DNA of 64,000 nt from the IMG/VR virus record IMGVR_UViG_3300017708_001182, positions 1 through 64,000 of that record; one strand, given 5' to 3'. Positions 6,203-17,100 of this stretch are shown here, piece after piece (positions within the stretch are counted from its first letter, which is position 1; each line of letters starts with the position of its first letter). This DNA comes from a virus. The position numbers were made by a program, and so were the translations under genes. The notes beneath the pieces are model-generated. The model was not told where the DNA came from and did no database searches. It saw only the letters and a list, made by a program, of their open reading frames with translations.

Positions 6203-9166
6203 ATGAAAGCAGATAAAGCCTTTGTACTATATGCAAATGAAGCATACTATGATGTCATATCAATGGCAGTAAAAAGTATAAACAGTGTCACTGATATCCC
6301 TGTTATTGTTTACATGATGAATTGTGACAAGTCTGTACACGGAGCATCTAGAACAATACCTTGGACACTAAATGGTGCAAACCCTTCAAAGAAAGATTAT
6401 ATTGATAGGAGTGATCCCAATATATATAAACTTCTTATCCAAAGGCCAGCTATTATACTAGACGCTTTAGAAAATTATGCAGAGACTGTAGCATATATAG
6501 ACTCTGACACAGTGGTGACTAAGAATATAACTAAGATATTTGATCACTATCCTGATGGTTGTACACATCCATATTTTGTAGAAGGTATATATGACTATCT
6601 ATTTATAGATGGAAGAGGTGGTGTAGAGACTAGAGATGAATTACATCTTAGTTTGGAACATCCAGCATGTGATCTATTTAACGTAGATCAGTCAGTTAGA
6701 AACAAGTATAGACAAACAGGATACTTTGTAGCAGGACAGCAATCAAAAGATTTTATAAGTGAGTGGTCATGGATGTGTAATCACCCAAAAGTTATAACTA
6801 ATCACAGGTTATATGCACCGTATCACGAAGAAACAATAGCAAATGTATTGTTATGGAAGTATAATATACACGAGGGATTACCCATAATGTATATAAACTA
6901 CACAAAAGATGTAGATATAATGTCACTAGAGTTTACTGGTAGCATTAATCATACGTCAGAGTGGGTAGCAGTTCCTGCAAAAGAAGAGCATCTTATGGCT
7001 TTACATGGAGAAAAGAATACAATCTTAATGCAGAACATGATAAACAAAGTTTCTAAAAAGATATTGTTTCTAGCGCCACACTTATCTACTGGTGGTATGC
7101 CTGAGTTTCTTTTAAAAAGAATAAAAGCTTTGAGAGGTTTTAATATATATGTAGTAGAGTGGGCTAACTACAGTGATCACTTTGTTGTACAAAAGAACCA
7201 AATCAAAAAGCTTGTATCTAACTTCTACACATTAGGTGATGACAAGACAGAACTGATAGATATTATAAAGTACAATGATATTGATATTGTACATATAGAT
7301 GAAATGGCAGAGTGTTTAGGTGATGGTTCAGAAGAGCTACTACCCTTATTATACGCTGAGGATAGATCTTGGAGAGTAGTAGAAACTTGTCATAATATAT
7401 CGTTCAGGCCTGATAGAGACAAGAGATATCACCCAGACGCATATGCGTTTTGTACACCATATCACTTAGAGACATTTAAAAACATGCCTTCTCACAGAGA
7501 AGTTCTAGAGTTTCCAGTAGACGCAGTGATACATGACTGGCAGAGCAAGATGAATGCTAAATATGACTTAGGATTGGATATCAGTAAAAAACACGTAGTG
7601 AATGTAGGACTCTGGACAAAAGGTAAGAACCAGGGAGAAGGTATAGCTATTGCAAGAAAGCTCCCAGATGTACAGTTTCACTTTGTTGGTAATCAAGCAG
7701 GTAACTTCCAAGACTATTGGGAACCTTTAATGGTAGACTTACCAAGCAATGTCACTGTATGGGGAGAACGTAATGATGTAGGTAAGTTCTTATTAGCTGC
7801 AGATGTGTTTATGTTTAACTCTATATGGGAATGTAACCCACTAGCTATTAGAGAAGCCATATCATATGGCCTACCTATACTAGCACGTAACCTTGCACAG
7901 TATAAAAACATGTTCACGCCTTACATAGAGGATCTAAACCCTATGAAGATGAAGAACCAACTAAAACGCCTGCTAAATGATCTTCCAAAGTATAAAGTAC
8001 CTGATAACAACACCAGTGCTGTATTTGGAAAGAAACACTCTAAGTTTTACAAGAAAGTGATGAGTTTAAAAGTAGAAACTCACAATGACTATCATATAAA
8101 TCAAAGCTTTATAGGTAGACCAAGGATAGAACTAACAGGTACATCTGAGAGTGAGTTTACTGTTTATATGTTTGACGGAGAGGAGCTTATATATGACAAT
8201 GTTATGAAGGTTAACCACTGGTCAACTCTTGATAGACAATACTATACAAAGTGGAAGACTGTTGTATTAAAAGATGGTGTAGAGGTGCATAATGAGACGT
8301 TAGATTTAGAAGATAAGCGTGTGTATATAGCCTTTGATAGTAGCTCTTTAGGGGACTCTATAGCATGGATACCTTATGTGTTAGAGTTTCAGAACAAGCA
8401 TAATTGTAAAGTGATTGTAAGTACGTTTAAGAACTTCTTATTTGAAGAAGTGTATCCTGAATTAGAGTTTGTAGATCCTGGTTCAGACGTACCTAATATC
8501 TATGCAATGTATAAGATAGGTTGGTTTTATGACAAGAACAGAGAGCCAAAGTTGCCAAATACAATTTCGTTACAAGAGGCCGCCTCCAATATTTTAGGGC
8601 TGACGCACAAAGAAATAGTGCCAAGAGTTAAAAGTAACTGGGGAAATGAATGTGGTATGAAAGATAACTACAATGTTCCAGGTAAGTATGTAACCATAGC
8701 CACCAACTCTACAGCTGGTTGTAAGTTCTGGACAAGAGAAGGGTGGCAAGAAGTTATAAACTATCTACATGGACAAGGTTACTTTGTGATCAATACATCT
8801 ATAGAAAACAATCCTTTTGATAATTGTGAGAAGATAGTTGATACCAGTTTAGAATACACTATTGACTGTATAAGACAGAGTGAGTTCTTTATAGGACTGT
8901 CTAGTGGACTTAGTTGGTTAGCTTGGGCTATAGGTACACCTGTTGTAATGATATCAAACTTTACAGAAGCTGACCATGAGTTTAGTTGCTATAGAGTGAC
9001 TGATGAATCTTTATGTCATGGATGTTGGAATAATCCAAACCATAAGTTTGACAAAGGAGATTGGGATTGGTGTCCTGAACATAAAAATACCCCTAGACAT
9101 TTTGAATGTCATAGAGGTATAAAATCTGATAAGGTTATTAATATGATTAAATCTATTTCCCTCTAG
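6203..9166 (+). CDS. Triple-domain glycosyltransferase (GT-A + GT4-like + GT9-like)
   Basis: 987 residues with three glycosyltransferase modules. Residues 1-280: GT-A fold, with YIDSDTVV (DSD 100-102) binding metal and nucleotide sugar. Residues about 284-640: GT-B fold of GT4 type, starting KILFLAPHLSTGGMPEFLL, with NVGLWTKGKNQGEGI and the E-x7-E signature ECNPLAIRE (Glu543, Glu551). Residues about 705-987: GT9/heptosyltransferase-like, with AFDSSSLGDSIAW and GLSSGLSWLAWAIGTPVVMI. The Cys- and Trp-rich tail holds CHGC and DWDWC motifs. It has no signal or membrane segment. It is the only complete plus-strand gene and its end overlaps the convergent collagen-like fibre gene by 14 bp. Likely roles (inference) are building a glycan on a virion protein or altering host surface glycans. 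Confidence 0.85.
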   Translation: MKADKAFVLYANEAYYDVISMAVKSINSVTDIPVIVYMMNCDKSVHGASRTIPWTLNGANPSKKDYIDRSDPNIYKLLIQRPAIILDALENYAETVAYIDSDTVVTKNITKIFDHYPDGCTHPYFVEGIYDYLFIDGRGGVETRDELHLSLEHPACDLFNVDQSVRNKYRQTGYFVAGQQSKDFISEWSWMCNHPKVITNHRLYAPYHEETIANVLLWKYNIHEGLPIMYINYTKDVDIMSLEFTGSINHTSEWVAVPAKEEHLMALHGEKNTILMQNMINKVSKKILFLAPHLSTGGMPEFLLKRIKALRGFNIYVVEWANYSDHFVVQKNQIKKLVSNFYTLGDDKTELIDIIKYNDIDIVHIDEMAECLGDGSEELLPLLYAEDRSWRVVETCHNISFRPDRDKRYHPDAYAFCTPYHLETFKNMPSHREVLEFPVDAVIHDWQSKMNAKYDLGLDISKKHVVNVGLWTKGKNQGEGIAIARKLPDVQFHFVGNQAGNFQDYWEPLMVDLPSNVTVWGERNDVGKFLLAADVFMFNSIWECNPLAIREAISYGLPILARNLAQYKNMFTPYIEDLNPMKMKNQLKRLLNDLPKYKVPDNNTSAVFGKKHSKFYKKVMSLKVETHNDYHINQSFIGRPRIELTGTSESEFTVYMFDGEELIYDNVMKVNHWSTLDRQYYTKWKTVVLKDGVEVHNETLDLEDKRVYIAFDSSSLGDSIAWIPYVLEFQNKHNCKVIVSTFKNFLFEEVYPELEFVDPGSDVPNIYAMYKIGWFYDKNREPKLPNTISLQEAASNILGLTHKEIVPRVKSNWGNECGMKDNYNVPGKYVTIATNSTAGCKFWTREGWQEVINYLHGQGYFVINTSIENNPFDNCEKIVDTSLEYTIDCIRQSEFFIGLSSGLSWLAWAIGTPVVMISNFTEADHEFSCYRVTDESLCHGCWNNPNHKFDKGDWDWCPEHKNTPRHFECHRGIKSDKVINMIKSISL

Positions 9167-11171
9167 TACAGTACACTACATCGCCTTTGTTGTTTGCAAA
9201 ACCTATGCTACCATTTCTTTCATTAACACAAATTGATACAAGATAAAGATCTGTTTCTTTATCACCACATCCCTTAAACCATGCTATTGTTGCATCTCTT
9301 CCGTCTTTACCAGCAGGTCCCTGAGGTCCTGTGTCACCTTTACCACCAGTTGCACCTGTATTACCAGTTGCACCTTGCACCCCTTGTATACCTTGATAAC
9401 CTCTAGGACCCTGTGAGCCTGTTGCTCCATTTACACCTGATGTACCGTTTGAACCAGCTGGTCCTCTTGATCCTGTATTACCTTTAGCTCCATTTACACC
9501 TGACGTTCCACTAGTTCCTGACGTACCATTAGCCCCTGCATTACCTGTGTTACCTTTAGGTCCCTGAGCTCCAGTACTACCTGTAGCTCCTTTAGCACCA
9601 TTTGATCCATTTATACCAGAAGTTCCATTTGCACCTGCATTACCTTGTGGTCCTCTACTACCTGTAGCTCCTGTGTTACCTTTTGCACCATTTACTCCAG
9701 AAGTTCCGTTTGCCCCAGCTGCTCCAGTATTACCTTTTGGACCAGTACTCCCTCTAGGTCCAGTTGCTCCATTTACTCCAGAGGTACCAGATGTACCATT
9801 GGCACCAGCTGCACCAGTGTTTCCAGTATTACCTTTTACACCTTGAGGACCAGTTGATCCTGTATTACCTTTACTTCCCTGAGGTCCTTGTATACCTTGA
9901 ATACCTTGAGCTCCATTAGATCCATTAGATCCAGCAGGCCCAGTTGGTCCTCGTAAACCCTGAGATCCAGTAGAACCTTTTGCACCATCCACACCACTTG
10001 TACCATTTGCGCCTGCAGCACCAGTGTTACCTTTTGGACCAGTTGGTCCTTGAGCACCAGTGTTACCTTTAGGACCTTGAATACCTTGTATTCCCTGAGA
10101 ACCTGTTGCACCTTTAGCTCCTGTTGCACCTTTGGCTCCACTAGTACCACTAGTACCATTTGCTCCAGCTGCACCTGTTGAACCAGTATTTCCTTTAACT
10201 CCTTGTGATCCTTGAGGTCCTGTAGCTCCTTGTGCTCCAGTATTACCTTTATCTCCTTTAGGTCCTTTAATAGAACCACCACTTATCCACCCTTCAGCAG
10301 ATGTCCATAACCATATAGAATCGTCTGATTGAACAATATAAGCATCTCCATTACTATTACCTGTAGAGGGTAAGTTAGCTTCAGTCGCTACCTCACCTTT
10401 CATTGTTATACCCCATCCAGCATCACCTTTTGCGCCTGTATCTCCTTTTACCCCTTGTATACCCTGGGCTCCTGTATCTCCTTTTACACCTTGTGCACCA
10501 GTGTTTCCTTTAGCGCCATTTACTCCACTAGTACCACTTGTTCCAGCATTACCAGTGTTTCCTTTAGCACCAGTTATTCCTTGAATTCCTTGAACTCCTC
10601 TATCTCCTTTGACTCCTTGAATTCCTTGACTACCTGTATTTCCTTTAGCTCCACTTGTACCACTAGTTCCGTTAGATCCAGCATTACCAGTATTACCTTT
10701 TATTCCTTGATCTCCTTGATCTCCCTTAGGACCTTGTCCTCCAGTTGCTCCTTGTAAACCTCTTGGTCCTTGTGAACCTTGGTTACCTTGAGCACCAGTT
10801 AGTCCAGTATTACCTTTAGGTCCTTGTGAACCTGTATCTCCTTTTGGACCTTGTGCTCCAGTGTCTCCCTTAGGTCCCTGAGATGCAGCTTTATTACAGT
10901 CTTTTCCAAATGCACAAACAGTCCATTGATAAAGATCTTGTAAATCCTCTCTTACTGATTCTAGATTGTTTATGATAGGTACAAGCGTCTGAAATCTAGC
11001 ATCATCTGAAACGCTATCTATAATAGTTGAGTGAGCAGCAATATCTTCTGTTTCACTAGTAGGCGTTCTCACTACACCATCAGCATCCCTTCCTGGTTTA
11101 TTTCTTCCAGGATCATTTTTGTATAAAGGATGTGATAGTTGTATATCATTATTTAAATTACTTGCTGCCAT
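9153..11171 (-). CDS. Collagen-like tail fibre protein
   Basis: 672 residues. Residues 1-98 are a unique N-terminal domain, probably for attachment. From about 99 a long Gly-X-Y collagen-like stalk begins (GPKGDTGAQGPKGDTG units), interrupted near 246-300 by a small folded domain (NGDAYIVQSDDSIWLWTSAE) that is common in phage fibres. A C-terminal globular tip follows (about 620-672, with WFKGCGDKETDLYLVSICVN). Such proteins form trimeric rods. The gene starts two bases after the stop of the 2523-aa fibre, so they are one unit. Its 3' end overlaps the convergent glycosyltransferase gene. A receptor-binding role is likely but not shown. Confidence 0.8.
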   Translation of the reverse strand: MAASNLNNDIQLSHPLYKNDPGRNKPGRDADGVVRTPTSETEDIAAHSTIIDSVSDDARFQTLVPIINNLESVREDLQDLYQWTVCAFGKDCNKAASQGPKGDTGAQGPKGDTGSQGPKGNTGLTGAQGNQGSQGPRGLQGATGGQGPKGDQGDQGIKGNTGNAGSNGTSGTSGAKGNTGSQGIQGVKGDRGVQGIQGITGAKGNTGNAGTSGTSGVNGAKGNTGAQGVKGDTGAQGIQGVKGDTGAKGDAGWGITMKGEVATEANLPSTGNSNGDAYIVQSDDSIWLWTSAEGWISGGSIKGPKGDKGNTGAQGATGPQGSQGVKGNTGSTGAAGANGTSGTSGAKGATGAKGATGSQGIQGIQGPKGNTGAQGPTGPKGNTGAAGANGTSGVDGAKGSTGSQGLRGPTGPAGSNGSNGAQGIQGIQGPQGSKGNTGSTGPQGVKGNTGNTGAAGANGTSGTSGVNGATGPRGSTGPKGNTGAAGANGTSGVNGAKGNTGATGSRGPQGNAGANGTSGINGSNGAKGATGSTGAQGPKGNTGNAGANGTSGTSGTSGVNGAKGNTGSRGPAGSNGTSGVNGATGSQGPRGYQGIQGVQGATGNTGATGGKGDTGPQGPAGKDGRDATIAWFKGCGDKETDLYLVSICVNERNGSIGFANNKGDVVYCTRGK

Positions 11172-11173
11172 AT

Positions 11174-14100
11174 CTATTTATTTGTTGTGTATTCTATTAT
11201 AAATGTTGCACTTGATCCAAACATGTATCCTGTACTTCCAGATGCTACATAAGCAAACTGAACTCTATCACCTGCTGAAAAAGTTGCATCTGTATCATCA
11301 AAGGTATATGTTCCCATCATTCCGTTAGATCCTCCGTTTGTAACTGTTGGTGCTTGACTAGAGACATTTGATCCATTTACATAAACTCTAAATGATGCAA
11401 ACCCTGTTGCTGTTGGTGTTCCTGTGATATTTTTTATTCTTATATGTCTCACTCTTCCATCATAAGGTGCAACGAAATTGTTATAATATTGACTACTATT
11501 TGTTTCACCTACTGTTCCTCCAACAGGCATGTATATTACAGTTCCTGATTGCTGATTGCTTGAGCTTGCATAAAATGTAGAAATTAATGTTTGTTTCTCC
11601 CAACTCCATTGAACTACATCTTGGCCTTTAGATTTTAAATTTTGACCTGCTGCACCATAATCTCCAGTAGCATCTCTTATTCCTGAGTCTTCAAGAAAGA
11701 GACTCCCTTTCCAAAGATGAAGCATTTCTGTAGGAGTTCTGTTAATACCAACCTTTAGTCCGTGTACTAAAGTTGCATTACCAGTATCCCACCTACTAAC
11801 TCCCCCAGACCAATAATTATCAACATCACCAATTTCAATAAGAGCATCTCCATTTGTACCACCTGCTGGTTTCATATGAAGCATACTTGAAGTTCCTGGA
11901 TTGCCAGTCTTAGCAAACGCTGCCTCTCCTTTAAAGTATGAATCTCCAGCTACTTCAAGTTTATTTCCAGGTATAACGTTACCTGTACCAATTCCAATGT
12001 TTCCAGCTGGACCAATAACCATTCGTGTTGAAGGCTGACTACCTGTTGAGTATGGACCAGTTTGAAATTTTAGTACTCCACCACCAGCATTACCTGAGCC
12101 AGGACCGTTTTTAACTTCACCTATTATTTGAGAAGAAATATATGAGTTACCACTATCTCCTCTACCACCAAATTGAAGAACACCTAAAACTTGCCCTGAA
12201 ACTACACTAAGATCTGTAGAGTGTAATAAAAGAGTTCCAGCAGTATTTGACGTTGACTTACTTGCTATTATTGCATCTGGTGTGTAAGAAGAAGCACTAA
12301 CAGTAGTAAAAGGAAAAACATTAACAGTAAATGCTGCTGGGTCACCATCATTGTTTACATATAAGTATCCATTACCAACACTAACATTGTTTTGTCTGTT
12401 TCCTATACCTCCTCCAAGATTAATAGTATTACCAGACTGAGCATAGACAAGCATAGCTCCATTGTAGTTAGAAATAAAGTTATTTAAACCATTACCAACA
12501 TATACAGAGGTGCCATATATATCACCATTTACATTCAATTCAAGTGTAGAATTTACAGCAGTTGTACCGTTTACAATAACTTGCCCAATGTTATTAACAT
12601 GTAATTTTTCAGAATTACCAGCCATCATAGATAATGTAGCTCCAGTACCTGTTACATAAAACTCATCACCTACACCATCAATATCTCCTATTGCGAAAGC
12701 TCCACTAGCAGCAGTAACGTATAAAGCTTGATCTCCATTAAGACCATCAGTAACTTCAAAATTCTGACCAACACTTGTTGTAGATCCACTGTCACTATTG
12801 TTTGAGTTACCTATAGTAGAACCACTAGTAAACTTAACAAGTCTATTTGTAGTTCCTGATACAGTTACAGATGATCCACTAGTACCAGAGGTACCTGTTG
12901 TACCAGATGTACCTGTCGTTCCACTAGTACCTGTTGTCCCACTCGTACCTGTTGTACCACTAGTTCCTGAGGTGCCACTAGATCCACTTGTTCCATCACC
13001 TCCATCATCCCCAGAGGTACCGCTTGTGCCACTAGTTCCTGAAGATCCAGAATCACCTGACGTACCACTAGTTCCAGAGTTACCACTAGTTCCTGATGTC
13101 CCAGAGGTTCCATCACCACCATCGTCACCACTTGTCCCAGAAGTTCCACTAGTTCCAGAAGTACCATTTGTACCATTCTCTCCTGAAGTTCCACTTGTAC
13201 CTGAGTTTCCACTAGTACCAGACGTGCCTGACGTACCATTGTTACCAGACGTACCAGATGAACCGCTAGTACCAGATGTGCCACTTGTACCAGAGTTACC
13301 ACTTGTTCCAGAGGTTCCAGTAGTTCCTGACGTTCCATTATTTCCACTTGTGCCTGAAGTGCCTGATGTTCCAGTTGTACCTGATGTTCCACTATTTCCA
13401 CTAGTCCCACTAGTTCCACTGGTACCATCATCTCCTGATGTTCCTGAAGTTCCAGAATTACCACTGGTTCCAGACGTACCAGAAGTACCGTCATCACCAC
13501 TAGAACCACTAGTTCCTGCAGTGCCAGATGTACCACTTGTTCCAGTATTACCTGAGCTTCCAGAGGTTCCTGAAGTACCAGATGTTCCACTACTTCCAGG
13601 ATCACCTTTGTCACCTGTTACAACAAAACAAACAGCTACATCATCGTTTGTTGAAAGAGGATTATTTTCAGAAGCGGCTACTGGTGTAAGACTCATACTG
13701 TACCAATTAGAACCTGGTTGAGCTGTAGCTGTAATAGCAAATAATACAAACTCAGTTGCATCATTTTGGTCAGATATTCTTACATGTCCTAAAACTGCAG
13801 AGGTTCCAGCAGCTAGAGCATCATAGAAGCTTTCTATATCTTCTCCTTGGTCATCTAATGTACTAATGTCTAGTCTACTGGAGCTAGCTTGGTTAGTAGT
13901 ATAACGCAACTCAATCTTTCCAGATCCTGGATCAGATGTTATGGTACTTGCTTGACCATTATAAACATAATCAAAACATGCTCCACCAAAGGAACCATCA
14001 TTTCCACTACTACCACTACTTCCACTAGTTCCTGAAGTACCTGAGCTTCCACTATTACCACTAGATCCACTTGTTCCAGACGTACCAGAGGTACCTGTTG

Positions 14101-17100
14101 TTCCGCTAGTTCCATCATCACCACTGGTACCAGATGTACCACTGTTTCCAGATGTTCCACTTGTACCTGACGTACCGTTGTTTCCACTGGTTCCACTAGT
14201 TCCACTAGTTCCAGTTGTACCACTGGTTCCATCTTCAGCAGATGTACCAGATGTACCTGATGTTCCAGAGGTTCCACTGTTTCCTGAGGTACCTGACGTA
14301 CCACTTGTTCCATCATCCCCACTTGTTCCACTTGACCCACTAGTACCAGAAGTTCCAGTAGTTCCACTTGTTCCGTCCTCTCCTGATGTACCACTAGTAC
14401 CACTATTTCCACTAGTACCTGACGTTCCAGATGTTCCATTCTCTCCACTTGTTCCACTGGTTCCAGAATCACCTGACGTACCGCTTGTACCTGAAGAACC
14501 ATCATCACCATCTTCTCCAGATGTACCTGATGTACCACTGTTACCACTTGTTCCAGAGGTACCACTAGACCCATCATCTCCATCAATACCACTCGTACCT
14601 GCTGTTCCACTAGAACCAGCAGTTCCACTAGAACCACTTGTTCCAGAAGTTCCTGTTGTCCCTGATGTACCAGATGTACCAGCTGTACCAGATGTTGCAG
14701 AGGTACCAGACGTACCACTAGTACCACTAGTTCCATTATCTCCGTCTTCACCTGAAGTACCAGACGTTCCACTTGTACCACTTGTACCGTTTAAACCATC
14801 GTTACCAGAGCTACCACTTGTACCAGCTGTACCTGAGGTTCCTGTAGTGCCACTAGTACCAGAAGTTCCTGCATCTCCATCAATTCCAGATGTACCACTC
14901 GTGCCTGATGTACCACTTGTTGCTGACGTACCAGATGTTCCAGAAGTGCCAGATGTTCCATCATCACCATCTAACCCACTGGTTCCTGAAGTTCCACTAG
15001 AACCATCATTACCGTCAATAGCAGAAGTACCACTCGTACCAGATGTACCAGATGTTGCTGAGCTACCACTAGTACCTGATGTACCTGCAGTTGCTGATGT
15101 ACCACTTGTACCAGTAGTACCACTAGTACCTGCTGTAGCGCTTGTACCTGATGTACCACTACTACCGTCTCCACCAGTTGCACCATCTAAGTTTATTTCC
15201 CAAGCTGTGTAAGTTCCACTACCCACTGTTCTAGTAGGTGCTGCGAAACATAACTCACCTGTACCTGAATTATATGAAGTTACTTCACATTCCTGATAGT
15301 TAGTTGAATTATAAGCTATGATTATAGATTGTGCTATAGTGTATGCTAAACCAGTATCAACATCTAAGCATCCAGCAACTCCCAAAGTAAAGGAATCTGT
15401 TGATGTAGTAGCATATATATCTCCTTGTTCTCCTGAGGTTCCAGACGTACCAGAGGTTGCACTTGTACCACTAGTGCCACTAGTTCCGCTTGTTCCAGCA
15501 GTTCCACTTGTACCTGTAGTACCAGATGTTCCATCTACAGCACTTGTTCCAGAAGTCCCACTTGTACCACTGGTACCACTTGTTCCTGATGAGCCGTCTG
15601 TTCCTGTTGTACCAGCTGTTCCTGATGTAGCAGATGTCCCAGATGTTCCAGATGTTCCATCGTTTCCAGCTAAACCAGATGTGCCAGACGTACCAGATGT
15701 ACCTGTAGTACCACTCGTACCATCGTTTCCTGAAGTTCCAGATGTACCTGCTGTTCCACTAGTACCAGCTGTTGCTGAAGTTCCTGAAGAACCACTAGTG
15801 CCATCAATTGCAGATGTACCACTAGTACCTGTTGTACCTGATGTGCCACTTGTGCCTGAAGAACCACTGGTACCTGTTGTACCAGACGTTCCTGATGTGG
15901 CTGAAGTTCCACTGGTACCACTTGTCCCAGCAGTGCCACTTGTTCCACTAGTACCGTCTTCTCCTGATGTTCCAGCTGTACCACTTGTACCGCTTGATCC
16001 AGTTAAACCACTACTACCAGAAGAACCACTTGTTCCTGAAGAACCATCTTCTGCACTGGTACCTGATGTACCTGTTGTGCCTGATGTTCCAGAAGTAGCA
16101 CTAGTACCAGATGTGCCAGAGGTTCCTGATGTGCCACTTGTTCCATCTATTGCAGATGTACCTGAAGTACCACTAGTCCCACTGCTACCACTTGTACCAG
16201 TTGTACCAGAGGTGCCTGTTGTACCGCTTGTACCTGACGTGCCTGATGTACCATCTACACCTGTTGTACCAGAAGTACCTGAAGTTCCAGAAGAACCATC
16301 TCCTCCTGTTGCTCCATCTAAATTAACTTCCCATGAAGTATATGTGCCTGATCCTACAGTTCTTGTAGGTGCTGCAAAGCAAAGCTCTCCAGTTGCACTG
16401 TCATATGTTACAACTTCACACTCTTGATAATTGTTTGCATCATATGCTATAATAATAGATTGTGCAGTTGTATATGCCAGCCCTGTATCTACATCAATAC
16501 ATCCTGAGCTACCTAATGTAAATGAGTCTGTAGAGGTTGTAGCATAAAAGTCTCCATCTAATCCACTTGTACCTGATGTTCCGCTAGTACCTGTAGTACC
16601 TGCAGTTCCACTTGTTCCAGAGGAGCCATCTTGACCTGTTGTTCCTGACGTACCACTGCTTCCACTAGTACCAGTTGTCCCTGAAGTACCACTAGAGCCA
16701 TCTAACCCTGAAGAGCCTGAGGTTCCTGAGGTTCCTGATGTCGCACTTGTACCTGAAGTTCCACTTGTACCAGATGTTCCATCTTCAGCACTCGTTCCAC
16801 TTGTTCCAGATGTACCAGAACTACCTGAAGTACCACTAGATCCTGAACAAAGTCCATTAACATTTACACTACCTCCATTACTAACTGTAGGAGTAGCATC
16901 TGCACAGACATCTGTAGCTGTTCCTTGTGTAATTGTAACAAATCCACTTGATCCATCACAATAACTTATACCTGCTATACAATCTCCACCTCCAGCTGGA
17001 CATGTAATGTTATAACTATTACAAGATAATCCACTAGTTCCACTTGTACCACTAGTACCATCTTGTGCAGATGTACCAGAAGTACCAGCTGTACCTGATG

